A stretch of 64,000 nt of DNA from Nocardiopsis sp. JB363 (GCF_900143625.1 NZ_FRFF01000140.1:62001-126000), one strand, 5' to 3'; positions 1-7,934 are shown, counted from the stretch's first letter. Translations and numbers: made by a program. The notes: a model not told the origin generated them from the sequence alone.

Positions 1-614
1 TCAAGGCCGGCAACGGGCGTTCGCTGAAACGCTTCCGGTGGTGGCACATGCTTTCCCGCGCCCTGTTCTACCTTCCCTCGGACAGTGAGGGTCGCCCGGT
101 GGTCTACGCCGTCGACGTCCCCTACTGGCAGCGGGTTCTGACGGACGACGGCAATGGCAAGGCCCACCTCTACCGTGATGGTGTGCACCACGCCCGCTCC
201 AAACTCCCCGCGGCCTTTCCCGTGGAGGGAGGAACCATCGAAGTGGTGCCCACGTCCTTCGGCCTCAAACGCTGCCACTACGTCATCGAAGGAGGTCCCG
301 CTCGCCGGCTCGTACCCGACGAGCGTTCCGCGGAGGGGCGCCGTGCCCGTCTCGACCGTGAACACCCGGTGTTCAGCCGCTTGATCGGAACCCTGTCGCT
401 GATCACGCTCGTCATCTCGGGTTCCCTCGTGCTCCTCCAGATCGTCGAAGCGCTCACCGCGGTGCCTCCGGTGGCCCAACGACTGGGGACCTTCATCTCG
501 CCCCTCGACCTGCCCATCGGGCTCAACGCCGTGCTCGCTCTCTGTGCCTCGACGGCCGCCGTCGAACGGGCCACGAGGCTGCGCTGGAACGCGCTACTGG
601 ACGGCAACGCGTAA
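1..614 (+). CDS. Conserved actinobacterial membrane protein, 5' end outside window
   Basis: The reading frame is open to the left edge, so the true start lies outside the window; at least 203 residues are visible. The first ATG inside (position 48) is internal, since the residues before it (RFRWWHMLSRALFYL) continue the conserved domain. A soluble N-terminal part of about 120 residues is followed by two hydrophobic segments near the C terminus (ISGSLVLLQIVEAL and LNAVLALCASTAA). I recognise the general type as an actinobacterial membrane protein of unknown function. It is followed 92 bases later by a SpoIIM-like membrane gene on the same strand, possibly co-transcribed. No catalytic motif is visible. 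Confidence 0.75.
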   Translation, partial: KAGNGRSLKRFRWWHMLSRALFYLPSDSEGRPVVYAVDVPYWQRVLTDDGNGKAHLYRDGVHHARSKLPAAFPVEGGTIEVVPTSFGLKRCHYVIEGGPARRLVPDERSAEGRRARLDREHPVFSRLIGTLSLITLVISGSLVLLQIVEALTAVPPVAQRLGTFISPLDLPIGLNAVLALCASTAAVERATRLRWNALLDGNA

Positions 615-706
615 CCGGGGTTTGACCCTGCCCCGAGGTCATGGTCTGGACTACCGGTGAAACGAACCCGAAGTCCGCCCGACGACACGACCATGGAGCA
701 CAACAC

Positions 707-1327
707 ATGCGAGCACTACGCGAACCCTTCCGGATCATCCGCGCGAACCTTCGCGCCTACCTCGTGATGAACGTGATCCTGTACGTCCTGTTCTTCCTCG
801 GCATGGGGGCGGCACTGCTCTTCCCCGAGCTGAACGCCGCCAGCATCGGGTCCATGGAGGAGGACGGGACGGCGGACCTGGTGGGGACCCTGCTCGGTAA
901 TGCCTGGCTGTTCGGCCTGACCATCTTCGCGGTCAACGTGCTGACGGTCGCGCTGCTGACGATCCTGTTGCCCTCGATGATCGTGCCCTTCGCCGGGCTC
1001 GTCCTGTTCACCTACCGGGCGTTCGAATTCGGTGTGACCCTCGCTCCGGTCGACGCGATCACGGCGAAGATCCTCATCCCGCACTCCCTGACGATCCTCA
1101 TCGAGTTCCAGGCCTACGCCCTGGTCATGCTCGCCGCCTACGTCCTGGGGAAGGCCTGGCTGCGCCCGGAGTCGGTCGGCGCCGGCAACCGCCGTCAGGG
1201 GTACGTCCGCGGGCTTCGGCTGGTCGGTTGGCTGAGCCTGCCCGCCCTGGCGCTGTTCGTGGTCGGTGCGATCTATGAGGCCATCGAGATCATCTACCTC
1301 GTTCCGCCACTGGTGCTCCCGGGCTGA
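707..1327 (+). CDS. SpoIIM/DUF95-like integral membrane protein
   Basis: A 206-residue, almost entirely hydrophobic protein with about five membrane segments. The stretch LIPHSLTILIEFQAYALVML, followed by a Gly-rich helix, resembles the signature of the stage II sporulation protein M (SpoIIM/DUF95) family, whose role outside endospore formers is unknown. An in-frame ATG at 641 exists, but the residues from there (MVWTTGETNPKS) look like non-coding leader; the ATG at 707 begins directly with a basic residue stretch before the first membrane segment. Its 3' end overlaps the convergent beta-propeller gene by 38 bases. Confidence 0.7.
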   Translation: MRALREPFRIIRANLRAYLVMNVILYVLFFLGMGAALLFPELNAASIGSMEEDGTADLVGTLLGNAWLFGLTIFAVNVLTVALLTILLPSMIVPFAGLVLFTYRAFEFGVTLAPVDAITAKILIPHSLTILIEFQAYALVMLAAYVLGKAWLRPESVGAGNRRQGYVRGLRLVGWLSLPALALFVVGAIYEAIEIIYLVPPLVLPG

Positions 1328-2366
1328 CCCCGGTGATCCGGAAGTGACCGATGGTGAAGTGGAAGGGTGCCGGGACCGGAGGGCGTCTGAGCGCGGCGAG
1401 CCGTTCGAGGGCGAGGACGGCCCAGTTCCGGGACTCGTTCACCCCGGTGAAGTAGGCGTGCCGGGTGTGCTCGTCCTCGGCGCACAGACTCGAACCGAAG
1501 AATCCGTTCCGCAGCCAGGTCGGTCCCTCGCTCGCGCGCAGCAGGGGTCGGGGAACCGACCAGTCGTCGACGTCGCCGCTCGGTGTGTCGGACACGCTCA
1601 GCCACAGTCCCTGCTCGGGGTAGTGGGTCTCGCCGTAGAGGTTGGGGCTCGTGCTCAGCAGCATCTCGCAGCGTCCGTCGCCCCGCCGCACGTACGCGTG
1701 GGAGAAACCGGCCGAGGCCGGGTGGAACACGCGGGGCTCGGTCCAACCGTCGATTCCGTCGCGGCTCTCGGTGTAGTGGATGGCGGAGACGGGCCGCTCG
1801 CCCTTGGCCGGTTCTCCCGGGGTGGCCCGGAACCACATCCGCCAACGCCCGTCCGCGTACACGACCTTCGGGCCCAGCGCGCTGGGGTTGCGGGCGTCGC
1901 CTTCCACGACGGGGTCGGGATGACGCCGCCAGCCGTCGCCGGTTCGTTCGAGGAGCCCGATCGCGAACGGTGCGTCGTTGCCTTGGACCCGGCGCGAACG
2001 GCGCCCGGTGTAGTAGACGCGCTCACGGGGGAGCCCGTCGGCCCCCACCCCGCGGACGTAGCAGGGTTCGTGCAGGCCGTGATGGTCCCAGGTGCCCTTC
2101 GGTGGTTGCGGGACCAGCGGCAGCGCCCTGTGGGGCGCGGAGGAGTCGGTGGTGATCCGCCACTCAGCGCCGTCGTCGAGTCGGGCGCCCGGGGGCAGGG
2201 TCGCGCTGAACAGGTTGTTGCGGAAGTCGCGCTGGAACCCGCCGAAGAACATCCACCACCGGTCGTCGATCCGGTGCACGTTGGGGTCGCCCGCCCCGAG
2301 CAGGTTGGTGATCGGTCGGTATCCGTCGAGCATGCCGAACAGTGCTTTCGGTGGGTGGATCCGCAC
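1290..2366 (-). CDS. Five-bladed beta-propeller glycosidase-like protein (GH43/GH32/GH130 fold)
   Basis: A 358-residue protein with repeated blades of the form GDPNVHRIDDRWWMFFGG, HEPCYVRG and KVVYADGRWRMWFR, typical of the five-bladed beta-propeller shared by GH43, GH32, GH68 and GH130 enzymes. Acidic residues sit where these families place catalytic Asp/Glu, but I cannot assign family or substrate. No signal peptide is seen, so it is probably cytoplasmic. The GTG at 2366-2364 was chosen because AAGGAGG lies just upstream of it; a longer frame to 2432 would begin inside an 11-bp inverted repeat. The gene runs tail to tail with the SpoIIM-like gene and overlaps its end. Confidence 0.65.
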   Translation of the reverse strand: MRIHPPKALFGMLDGYRPITNLLGAGDPNVHRIDDRWWMFFGGFQRDFRNNLFSATLPPGARLDDGAEWRITTDSSAPHRALPLVPQPPKGTWDHHGLHEPCYVRGVGADGLPRERVYYTGRRSRRVQGNDAPFAIGLLERTGDGWRRHPDPVVEGDARNPSALGPKVVYADGRWRMWFRATPGEPAKGERPVSAIHYTESRDGIDGWTEPRVFHPASAGFSHAYVRRGDGRCEMLLSTSPNLYGETHYPEQGLWLSVSDTPSGDVDDWSVPRPLLRASEGPTWLRNGFFGSSLCAEDEHTRHAYFTGVNESRNWAVLALERLAALRRPPVPAPFHFTIGHFRITGVSPGAPVAERGR

Positions 2367-2395
2367 GGTGTTCCTCCTTGATCGCGCCATGATGG

Positions 2396-2428
2396 GTACG
2401 GTGTACTCATCTGGTGGGTACACCGTAC
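2396..2428. promoter_or_regulatory. Perfect 11-bp inverted repeat, operator-like
   Basis: GTACGGTGTAC (2396-2406) and its exact reverse complement GTACACCGTAC (2418-2428) are separated by an 11-base spacer. The site lies 30 bases upstream of the chosen GTG of the beta-propeller gene and downstream of the SRPBCC gene on the same strand. No U-run follows, so an operator is more likely than a terminator. The regulator is unknown. Confidence 0.6.
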
Positions 2429-2472
2429 GCATGAAGGTGTGGCCGAGACAAGGGGCAAGGACCTCGGTGGGA

Positions 2473-2922
2473 TCAGCCGGTGAGGTGGGCGGCCAGACCG
2501 GCCAGCGACGACGCCAATCCCGCCTCGTGGTCGCTCGGGGAGATGCCAGGCGGGACGTCCCTGGCCTCGACGACCACCAGTGTGTCCCCGTCGGCGTCGG
2601 ACAGCAGCCAGCTCATCGTCATGGTGCCCGCGAAGGCCGGGTCCGGGGCGTCGAACACGATCCGCTGCACGACCCGCTCATCCGGGACCTGCTCCACGAA
2701 CTCCGTCTCCACGACGTCGGTGTCCCGCGAGGACTTTCCATGTCCGGGATCGCGGTAGGTCAGTATCATCCGATACCCGGAGGGGTCGAAGCGTTCGAAT
2801 CGGCCCGTCATGCCCTCGGGAGGCAACCACTCCACGAGGCTCTCCGGGTCCACCAAGGCCCGGTACACCTTCGGGCGGGAGGCCTTGATCCGACGTTCGG
2901 CACGGTCCACTCGCTCGCTCAT
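2473..2922 (-). CDS. SRPBCC (AHSA1-type) domain protein
   Basis: 149 residues covering one START-like SRPBCC domain of the AHSA1 type: the opening RRIKASRPKVYRALVDPESL and the central VEWLPPEGMTGRFERFDP match the family pattern. These proteins bind hydrophobic ligands in a helix-grip fold; no ligand can be named. ATG 2922 was chosen over a frame extending to 2991 because homologues start close to this point and the longer version would run into the divergent serine hydrolase promoter. It is divergent from the gene starting at 2979. Confidence 0.8.
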   Translation of the reverse strand: MSERVDRAERRIKASRPKVYRALVDPESLVEWLPPEGMTGRFERFDPSGYRMILTYRDPGHGKSSRDTDVVETEFVEQVPDERVVQRIVFDAPDPAFAGTMTMSWLLSDADGDTLVVVEARDVPPGISPSDHEAGLASSLAGLAAHLTG

Positions 2923-2950
2923 GCGGTCAGAGTAGGCCGTTGAGGTTCGG

Positions 2951-2980
2951 TTGACACAGCCCCTCGCACCATGTCGGTAT
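2951..2980 (+). promoter_or_regulatory. Possible sigma70-type promoter for the serine hydrolase operon
   Basis: TTGACA at 2951-2956 is an exact -35 consensus; CGGTAT at 2975-2980 with an 18-base spacer is the best -10. This -10 would overlap the annotated ATG (2979), so either the -10 is wrong or the start is downstream. Weak call. Confidence 0.3.
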
Positions 2981-3923
2981 GAACGGAACACGGGTCGTGA
3001 CGGCCACCCTCGTCCTGCTCCTGTCGCTCACCGCCTGCACGGCGGAGGCGGACCCCGCACGGGCGGGGGAGGTGATGCGACAGGCCGATGACGACGGGTT
3101 CACCGGGGTGGTGCTCGTCGACGTCGGCGGTGAGGTCACGGTCGAGGGCATGGGACACGAACCCGACGCCCGGCTCGACATCGGTTCCCTCACCAAGCAG
3201 TTCACCGCCGCGGCCGTGCTCGCCCTGGAGGAGGACGGACTGCTCTCCGTCGACGACCGCCTCGGCGACCACCTGGACGGCCTGCCGTCGGACAAGGCCG
3301 ACCTCACCCTGCACCAGGCGCTCACGCACACGACCGGGTTGCCCGACTCCCTGGGCCCGGACACCGAACCCATCGGCCGGGACGCCTATGTGGAACGCGT
3401 CGCGTCGACCCCGCTGGAACGGGAGCCGGGGGAGTACGGCTACTCGAACGTGGGGTACAGCCTGCTCGCCGCGGTCGTCGAGACGGTCACCGGACTCACC
3501 TACGAGGAGTACCTGCGCACCGCCCTGTTCGAACCGGCCGGCCTCCACGACACCGGGTACGACGGCGACCCCTACTGGAACCTGCGCGGTAACGGGGGCC
3601 TGCTGTCCACCGCCCACGACATGCACCGCTGGATCCGAGCACTGGCCGACGGGGAGGTCGCCGGACGCGATCGGATGCTCGCGCCCCACGTCGACGAGGG
3701 CGGCGGCACCCACTACGGCTACGGCTGGGTCCTGGCCACGACCGGGTTCGACACCCCACTGGTCACCCACAACGGTGGCGACGGGGTCTCCTACGCCGAA
3801 CTGCTCTGGTTCCCCGAGGACGACGTCGTGCTCTACCTCGCCACCGACTCCGCCCGGGAAAGCGACGAGGAATTGGCCACGAGGCTGGCCGGAACACTCT
3901 TCGACACCCACCATGTGTGGTGA
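2979..3923 (+). CDS. Serine hydrolase lipoprotein, class C beta-lactamase/DD-peptidase family
   Basis: 314 residues. A lipoprotein signal ends in SLTAC (Cys20), so the protein is probably anchored outside the membrane. The three active-site motifs of the class C beta-lactamase/penicillin-binding family are present: S70-L-T-K73, Y155-S-N157 and H264-N-G266. The HxG version of the third motif is common in esterase/peptidase members, so true beta-lactamase activity is not implied. The gene is followed by a response regulator after 9 bases and then a histidine kinase, suggesting one operon in which this enzyme acts at the cell surface on peptidoglycan or a related signal. Confidence 0.85.
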   Translation: MNGTRVVTATLVLLLSLTACTAEADPARAGEVMRQADDDGFTGVVLVDVGGEVTVEGMGHEPDARLDIGSLTKQFTAAAVLALEEDGLLSVDDRLGDHLDGLPSDKADLTLHQALTHTTGLPDSLGPDTEPIGRDAYVERVASTPLEREPGEYGYSNVGYSLLAAVVETVTGLTYEEYLRTALFEPAGLHDTGYDGDPYWNLRGNGGLLSTAHDMHRWIRALADGEVAGRDRMLAPHVDEGGGTHYGYGWVLATTGFDTPLVTHNGGDGVSYAELLWFPEDDVVLYLATDSARESDEELATRLAGTLFDTHHVW

Positions 3924-3932
3924 GGGGGAGCG

Positions 3933-4601
3933 ATGCGTGTACTGCTGATCGAGGACGACGAGGACCTCGCCGAGGTCGTCGCGGTGGGTCTACGCCGAGA
4001 ACACCTCGCCGTGGACCTGGCCGGTTCCCTGGCGGAGGCCACCGAGTACCTGTGCGTCACCGACTACGACGTCGCCTGCCTCGACCTGGGGTTGCCCGAT
4101 GGCGACGGCCTCGACCTGTGGCGCAGGATGCGGGAGGAGGGCCTGCGCCGGCCCGGTCGGGTGCTGGTGCTGACCGCACGCGACGCCGTGGCCGACCGCA
4201 TCGCCGGACTCGACGCCGGGGCCGACGACTACCTGGTCAAACCGTTCAGTGTCGCCGAACTCGCCGCCCGGGTCCGGGCCCTCTCACGTCGCCGGGACCG
4301 GGAACCGGGGGAGATCGGCGCCGGCGACGTCCGGCTCGACCCCGTGGCCCACCGAGCCCACCGAGATGGTCGCGACCTCGGGCTCACCGGCCGCGAGTTC
4401 GCCGTCCTGCGCTACCTCGCGACGCACCGGGGCGAGGTCGTTTCCACCGAGGACCTCCTCGAACACTGCTGGGACGCCAACGCCGACCCCTTCACCGGCA
4501 GTGTTCGCGTGATCCTCAGCCGGCTGCGGAGCAAACTCGGCGATCCACCGCCCATCACCACCCTGCGCGGGGTGGGCTACCGGTTCGGGGACCTCCCGTG
4601 A
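3933..4601 (+). CDS. OmpR/PhoB-family response regulator
   Basis: 222 residues: receiver domain (about 1-115) with acidic pocket E7-D8-D9, phospho-acceptor D51 in CLDLGLPDGDG and conserved K103 in LVKPF, followed by a winged-helix DNA-binding domain (about 130-220) with the typical TGREFAVLRYL and GVGYRF ends. It should be phosphorylated by the kinase encoded next, whose GTG overlaps this stop codon. The 9-base gap to the upstream serine hydrolase suggests shared transcription. The target promoters are not known; autoregulation of the operon is likely but not shown. Confidence 0.92.
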   Translation: MRVLLIEDDEDLAEVVAVGLRREHLAVDLAGSLAEATEYLCVTDYDVACLDLGLPDGDGLDLWRRMREEGLRRPGRVLVLTARDAVADRIAGLDAGADDYLVKPFSVAELAARVRALSRRRDREPGEIGAGDVRLDPVAHRAHRDGRDLGLTGREFAVLRYLATHRGEVVSTEDLLEHCWDANADPFTGSVRVILSRLRSKLGDPPPITTLRGVGYRFGDLP

Positions 4602-5686
4602 AGTCGTTGCGCGCTCGTCTGACCCTGGTCGGAGTCGTCTTCATGCTGGTTCCGATGGCCGTGCTGTTCTCGGTGGTCCTGGCGGTGGAGGAGACGGTGG
4701 ACGTGCACGTCGGCCCCGAGGGGGAGACCGTTCGGACCGTGACCACCGAAACCGGGCTCTCGCCGTGGATCCCGGTCACCGCGCTGCTGCTCGTCCTCCC
4801 CGCGATCGCGGGAGCCTGGTGGTGGTCGGGCCGCGCGGTACGTCCGCTCTCCGACATCACCGCCCTGGCCGACGACATTCAACAGGGGTCGCTCGACCGG
4901 CGGATCCGGTTGACCGGTGCCGCCACCGAGGTGCAGGCCCTGGGCGATGGGTTCGACCGGATGCTGGACCGGTTGGCCGAGGCCTCGTCCAACCAGCGGC
5001 GCCTGATCGAGGACACCGGCCACGCGCTACGTACACCTTTGGCGGCGCTGGCGGCCAACGCCGAGGTCGTCCTCGCCCACCCCGACACGACCCTCGACGA
5101 GTACCGGTCCGCGGCTCTGCGCGAGCGAAGGCAGGTCGAACGCCTGCGTCGTACCGTCGAGGATCTGCTCGCCGACGCCCGCGCCAGGGAGAGCGTCACC
5201 GGCCAGGTCGACAACGACCTCGTGGTGATCGTGGCCCGGGTTCTCGACCAGCAAAGCGCGGCCACCCCCGGGGCGACCCTCGACGTGGTGGCCCCCGATC
5301 GGCTCCGGCTCGGTGTGGACGGCCCCTCGGTGGAGCGTGCGCTGACCGCACTGGTGGAGAACGCCGTCCGACACTCACCGCCCGGCCGCCCCGTCAGGGT
5401 GGAGGTCACCGCCGCCGAAGAGGGCACCCTGCTGTCCGTCACCGATGAGGGGCCGGGGATCGACCCGGCCGAACGCGAATCGGTCTTCGAGCGCTACCAC
5501 CACCGCGCCGGCGGCACCGGGATCGGGTTGGCGATCGTCGGGCAGGTGGCCCAGGCCTACGGGGGTGTTCGGCTCACCTCGCCCCTGGGGCCCGACGGCG
5601 GCACCCGCTTCACTCTCCTGCTCCCCGCCCCGATGGGGCGCCGGACCCGCATGGTCGACACGGAAACGGGGCGCGGGTCTTCCTAG
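4598..5686 (+). CDS. Two-component sensor histidine kinase
   Basis: 362 residues, starting at a GTG that overlaps the regulator's TGA (GTGA), so translation is coupled. Two membrane segments (about 8-30 and 56-77) bracket a short external loop of about 25 residues. Then a HAMP region, a HisKA domain with the phospho-acceptor in DTGHALRTPL (H142; most kinases read SHELRTPL here), and an ATPase domain with N box ENAVRHS, DEGPGID and GTGIGLAIVGQV. The tiny sensor loop suggests it senses a membrane event or a partner protein, perhaps the co-encoded lipoprotein. Its last codons contain the -10 element of the next gene. Confidence 0.9.
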   Translation: MKSLRARLTLVGVVFMLVPMAVLFSVVLAVEETVDVHVGPEGETVRTVTTETGLSPWIPVTALLLVLPAIAGAWWWSGRAVRPLSDITALADDIQQGSLDRRIRLTGAATEVQALGDGFDRMLDRLAEASSNQRRLIEDTGHALRTPLAALAANAEVVLAHPDTTLDEYRSAALRERRQVERLRRTVEDLLADARARESVTGQVDNDLVVIVARVLDQQSAATPGATLDVVAPDRLRLGVDGPSVERALTALVENAVRHSPPGRPVRVEVTAAEEGTLLSVTDEGPGIDPAERESVFERYHHRAGGTGIGLAIVGQVAQAYGGVRLTSPLGPDGGTRFTLLLPAPMGRRTRMVDTETGRGSS

Positions 5687-5695
5687 ACTGATCAC
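5684..5695 (+). promoter_or_regulatory. Leaderless-type -10 element for the glutaminase gene
   Basis: TAGACT (5684-5689) lies exactly 6 bases before the ATG at 5696, the arrangement that gives leaderless mRNAs in actinobacteria; no Shine-Dalgarno is present. The box includes the kinase stop codon TAG, so the glutaminase can be transcribed apart from the operon. Confidence 0.55.
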
Positions 5696-6952
5696 ATGGA
5701 CCACCCCGTGAACGGATACTCCCGCGACACCGAAGCCCACCGGGCCATGGAGGACGACAGCCCCGTCGTCGGCGTCCTGGAGAAGATACAGGCAGAGGTC
5801 GCGGGCATGTCGGGCGGCGATGTGGCCGACTACATCCCCGAACTCGCCCACGCCGACCCCGACACCTTCGGGGTCGCCGCGGTCAGCCCGCACGGCCGCG
5901 TCTACGCGGTGGGGGAGTCGGACCGGCTCTTCACCATGCAGTCGATCTCCAAGCCGTTCGTCTACGCGCTCGCGGTGGAGGAACGCGGCCTGGACGACGT
6001 GCACGAGCACGTGGGGGCCGAACCCAGTGGGGAGCCCTTCAACGCGATCAGCCTCGACGAACGGGGTCGCCCGGAGAACCCGATGATCAACGCGGGCGCG
6101 ATCGTGACGACCTCCCTGGTGGGCGCCGGGGAACAGGGGGTGCGCTTCGAGCACATCCGGTCGGTGCTGTCGGCCTTCGCCGGGCGGGAGCTGACGGTGG
6201 ACGAGGGGGTGCACCGGTCCGAGTCGGAGGCCGGGCACCGCAACCGGGCCCTGGGCTACCTCAGCCTGTCCGGGGGAGTGTTGGTCGGCCCGGTGGAGGA
6301 CGCCGTGCAGGACTACTTCCGCCAGTGCTCGTTGAGCGTGACGGTGATGGACCTGGCCGTCATGGCCGCGACCCTGGCCGTGGGCGGGGTCAACCCGATC
6401 ACCGGGGAACGGGTGGTGTCCCAGCTCACGGCGCGGCACACTCTGTCGATCATGACGAGTTGCGGCATGTACGACCGGGCGGGGGAATGGGGCCTGCGTG
6501 TGGGCATCCCGGCCAAGAGCGGGGTGAGCGGTGGCATCCTGGCGTCCGCGCCGGGAGCGTTCGGGGTCGGGGTGTTCAGTCCGCCCCTGGACGACGCGGG
6601 CAACAGCGTGCGCGGGGTGGCGGCCCTGGAACGGCTCTCCGACGACTACGACCTGCACATGCTCCAGACACCCGCGGAACCGCCGTCCCCGATGCACAGC
6701 GTGACCCGCTCGGGCGGCACGCTCGACGTGCGCCTGTGCGGGGAGATCGACTTCCTCGCCGCCGAACAGGTGGTGTCGCGGTTGGCCGAGGCGATCGACG
6801 ACGCCCGGGTGAGGACGGTGACGGTCGAGTTGGAGAAGGTCTCCGGGTTCAGTGACGCCGCCCGGAGGCTCTTCGCGGCCGAACTGGACGAACTGGCCGA
6901 CGCCGGTGTGGACACCGCGGTGAGGGACCCTCGCGGGGTCCGCCAGGGCTGA
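5696..6952 (+). CDS. glsA: Glutaminase A with C-terminal STAS domain
   Basis: 418 residues. The first about 330 residues are a serine-dependent beta-lactamase-fold glutaminase (L-glutamine to L-glutamate and ammonia): SISK (S83-K86) is the catalytic Ser-x-x-Lys, and the family stretches RPENPMINAGAI and SGVSGGIL are intact. Residues about 340-415 form a STAS-like domain (LDVRLCGEIDF, then VTVELEKVSGFSDAARRLF), but it lacks the usual phosphorylatable DSS/DSTG signature of anti-anti-sigma factors. Such fusions are known in some bacteria; the STAS part may sense a ligand or partner. No signal peptide, so cytoplasmic. Likely transcribed leaderless from the -10 at 5684. Confidence 0.92.
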   Translation: MDHPVNGYSRDTEAHRAMEDDSPVVGVLEKIQAEVAGMSGGDVADYIPELAHADPDTFGVAAVSPHGRVYAVGESDRLFTMQSISKPFVYALAVEERGLDDVHEHVGAEPSGEPFNAISLDERGRPENPMINAGAIVTTSLVGAGEQGVRFEHIRSVLSAFAGRELTVDEGVHRSESEAGHRNRALGYLSLSGGVLVGPVEDAVQDYFRQCSLSVTVMDLAVMAATLAVGGVNPITGERVVSQLTARHTLSIMTSCGMYDRAGEWGLRVGIPAKSGVSGGILASAPGAFGVGVFSPPLDDAGNSVRGVAALERLSDDYDLHMLQTPAEPPSPMHSVTRSGGTLDVRLCGEIDFLAAEQVVSRLAEAIDDARVRTVTVELEKVSGFSDAARRLFAAELDELADAGVDTAVRDPRGVRQG

Positions 6953-7002
6953 CCTGGAAAAGGAGCACGGTGCCCCTTGACCGGGGCACGCCTCGGCCGC
7001 AT

Positions 7003-7038
7003 AATCAACCTAGTGGTTGATTAACTGGAAGGTTGAAT
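7003..7038. promoter_or_regulatory. ArsR-type operator over the ArsR/SRPBCC promoter
   Basis: AATCAACC (7003-7010), spacer TAGT, GGTTGATT (7015-7022) is a perfect 8-bp inverted repeat, and a third half-site GGTTGAAT follows at 7031-7038. It lies directly upstream of the ArsR gene start. ATCAACC-type dyads are known for ArsR regulators paired with AHSA1 genes, so autorepression is expected. Confidence 0.7.
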
Positions 7039-7044
7039 ACGAGT

Positions 7045-7383
7045 ATGGCGGACGATCCGCTCAGCCTCACGTTCGCCGCGTTGGCGGACCCGACCCGTCG
7101 GGAGATTCTCGCCCGTCTGGCCGGAGGCGAAGCCACCGTCAACGAACTGGCGGAACCGTTCGACATGAGTCTTCAAGCGGTCTCCAAACACCTGAAGGTC
7201 CTGGAGAGGGCCGGACTCATCACCCGCGGGCGTGACGCCCAATGGCGTCCCTGCCGGCTGGAGCCCGCGCCGCTGGAGGAGGTCGACCGGTGGGTCGACC
7301 GCTACCGGGACCGGTGGGAGGAACGCTTCACCCGCCTGGACGAGGAACTACGCAGGATCGAGGGAGAGAGCAACCATGAGTGA
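7045..7383 (+). CDS. ArsR-family transcriptional repressor
   Basis: 112 residues with the ArsR winged helix: ALADPTRREILARL, then the recognition region FDMSLQAVSKHLKVLERAGL. No cluster of Cys or His metal ligands is seen, so this is the non-metal SdpR-like branch that accompanies SRPBCC proteins. ATG 7045 fits the usual family start (MADDPL); a TTG at 7033 is possible but falls in the third operator half-site. The stop overlaps the start of the next gene by 8 bases, so the pair is co-translated, and the dyad at 7003-7022 implies autoregulation. Confidence 0.9.
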   Translation: MADDPLSLTFAALADPTRREILARLAGGEATVNELAEPFDMSLQAVSKHLKVLERAGLITRGRDAQWRPCRLEPAPLEEVDRWVDRYRDRWEERFTRLDEELRRIEGESNHE

Positions 7384-7849
7384 CCTCAAGGTCGTCGCCG
7401 AACCCGGACGTCAGGACGTCCTCATCACCCGGACCTTCGACGCCCCGCGCGAGCGGGTCTGGCGCGCGATCACCGACCCCGAACTCGTCGGACGCTGGTT
7501 CGGCCTGGACGCCACCACCACCGAGGTCGATCCGACCGAGGTGCGCACCGGCACCCCGTGGCGGATCAGTGAGAAGGCGCCCGACGGCGCGGTCTACGCC
7601 TTCCGCGGAGTGCACCACGACGTCCGGGAACCCGAGCGGCTCGTGCGCACCTTCGAGTTCGAGGGCATGCCGGGCCATGTCTCCCTGGAGACCCTCACCC
7701 TGACCGAGGTGGACGGACGCACCAGGTACGAGGCCGTGGCCCTGTACCAGTCGGTGGAGGACCGCGACGGGATGCTCGCCTCCGGTATGGAGTCCGGGAT
7801 GGAACAGTCCATGGACAAACTGGAGGAGGTCCTGCGCTCCTTGCGCTGA
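7376..7849 (+). CDS. SRPBCC (AHSA1-type) domain protein paired with ArsR
   Basis: 157 residues, one AHSA1/SRPBCC domain: ITRTFDAPRERVWRAITDPE, then RWFG and the C-terminal helix GMLASGMESGMEQSMDKLEE. ArsR-AHSA1 pairs are common in actinobacteria; the SRPBCC protein is thought to bind a hydrophobic ligand, which is not known. It starts at ATG 7376 inside the ArsR gene end. It is only distantly similar to the SRPBCC protein encoded at 2473-2922, so the window has two separate members. Confidence 0.88.
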   Translation: MSDLKVVAEPGRQDVLITRTFDAPRERVWRAITDPELVGRWFGLDATTTEVDPTEVRTGTPWRISEKAPDGAVYAFRGVHHDVREPERLVRTFEFEGMPGHVSLETLTLTEVDGRTRYEAVALYQSVEDRDGMLASGMESGMEQSMDKLEEVLRSLR

Positions 7850-7934
7850 CCCGTATCCACGGTCCCGGAGCGTCCGTCGTCGGCGGCCCGGGACCGGCCC
7901 TGTGGACAACGCCGAATCTGTCTCCCCGGCCGGG

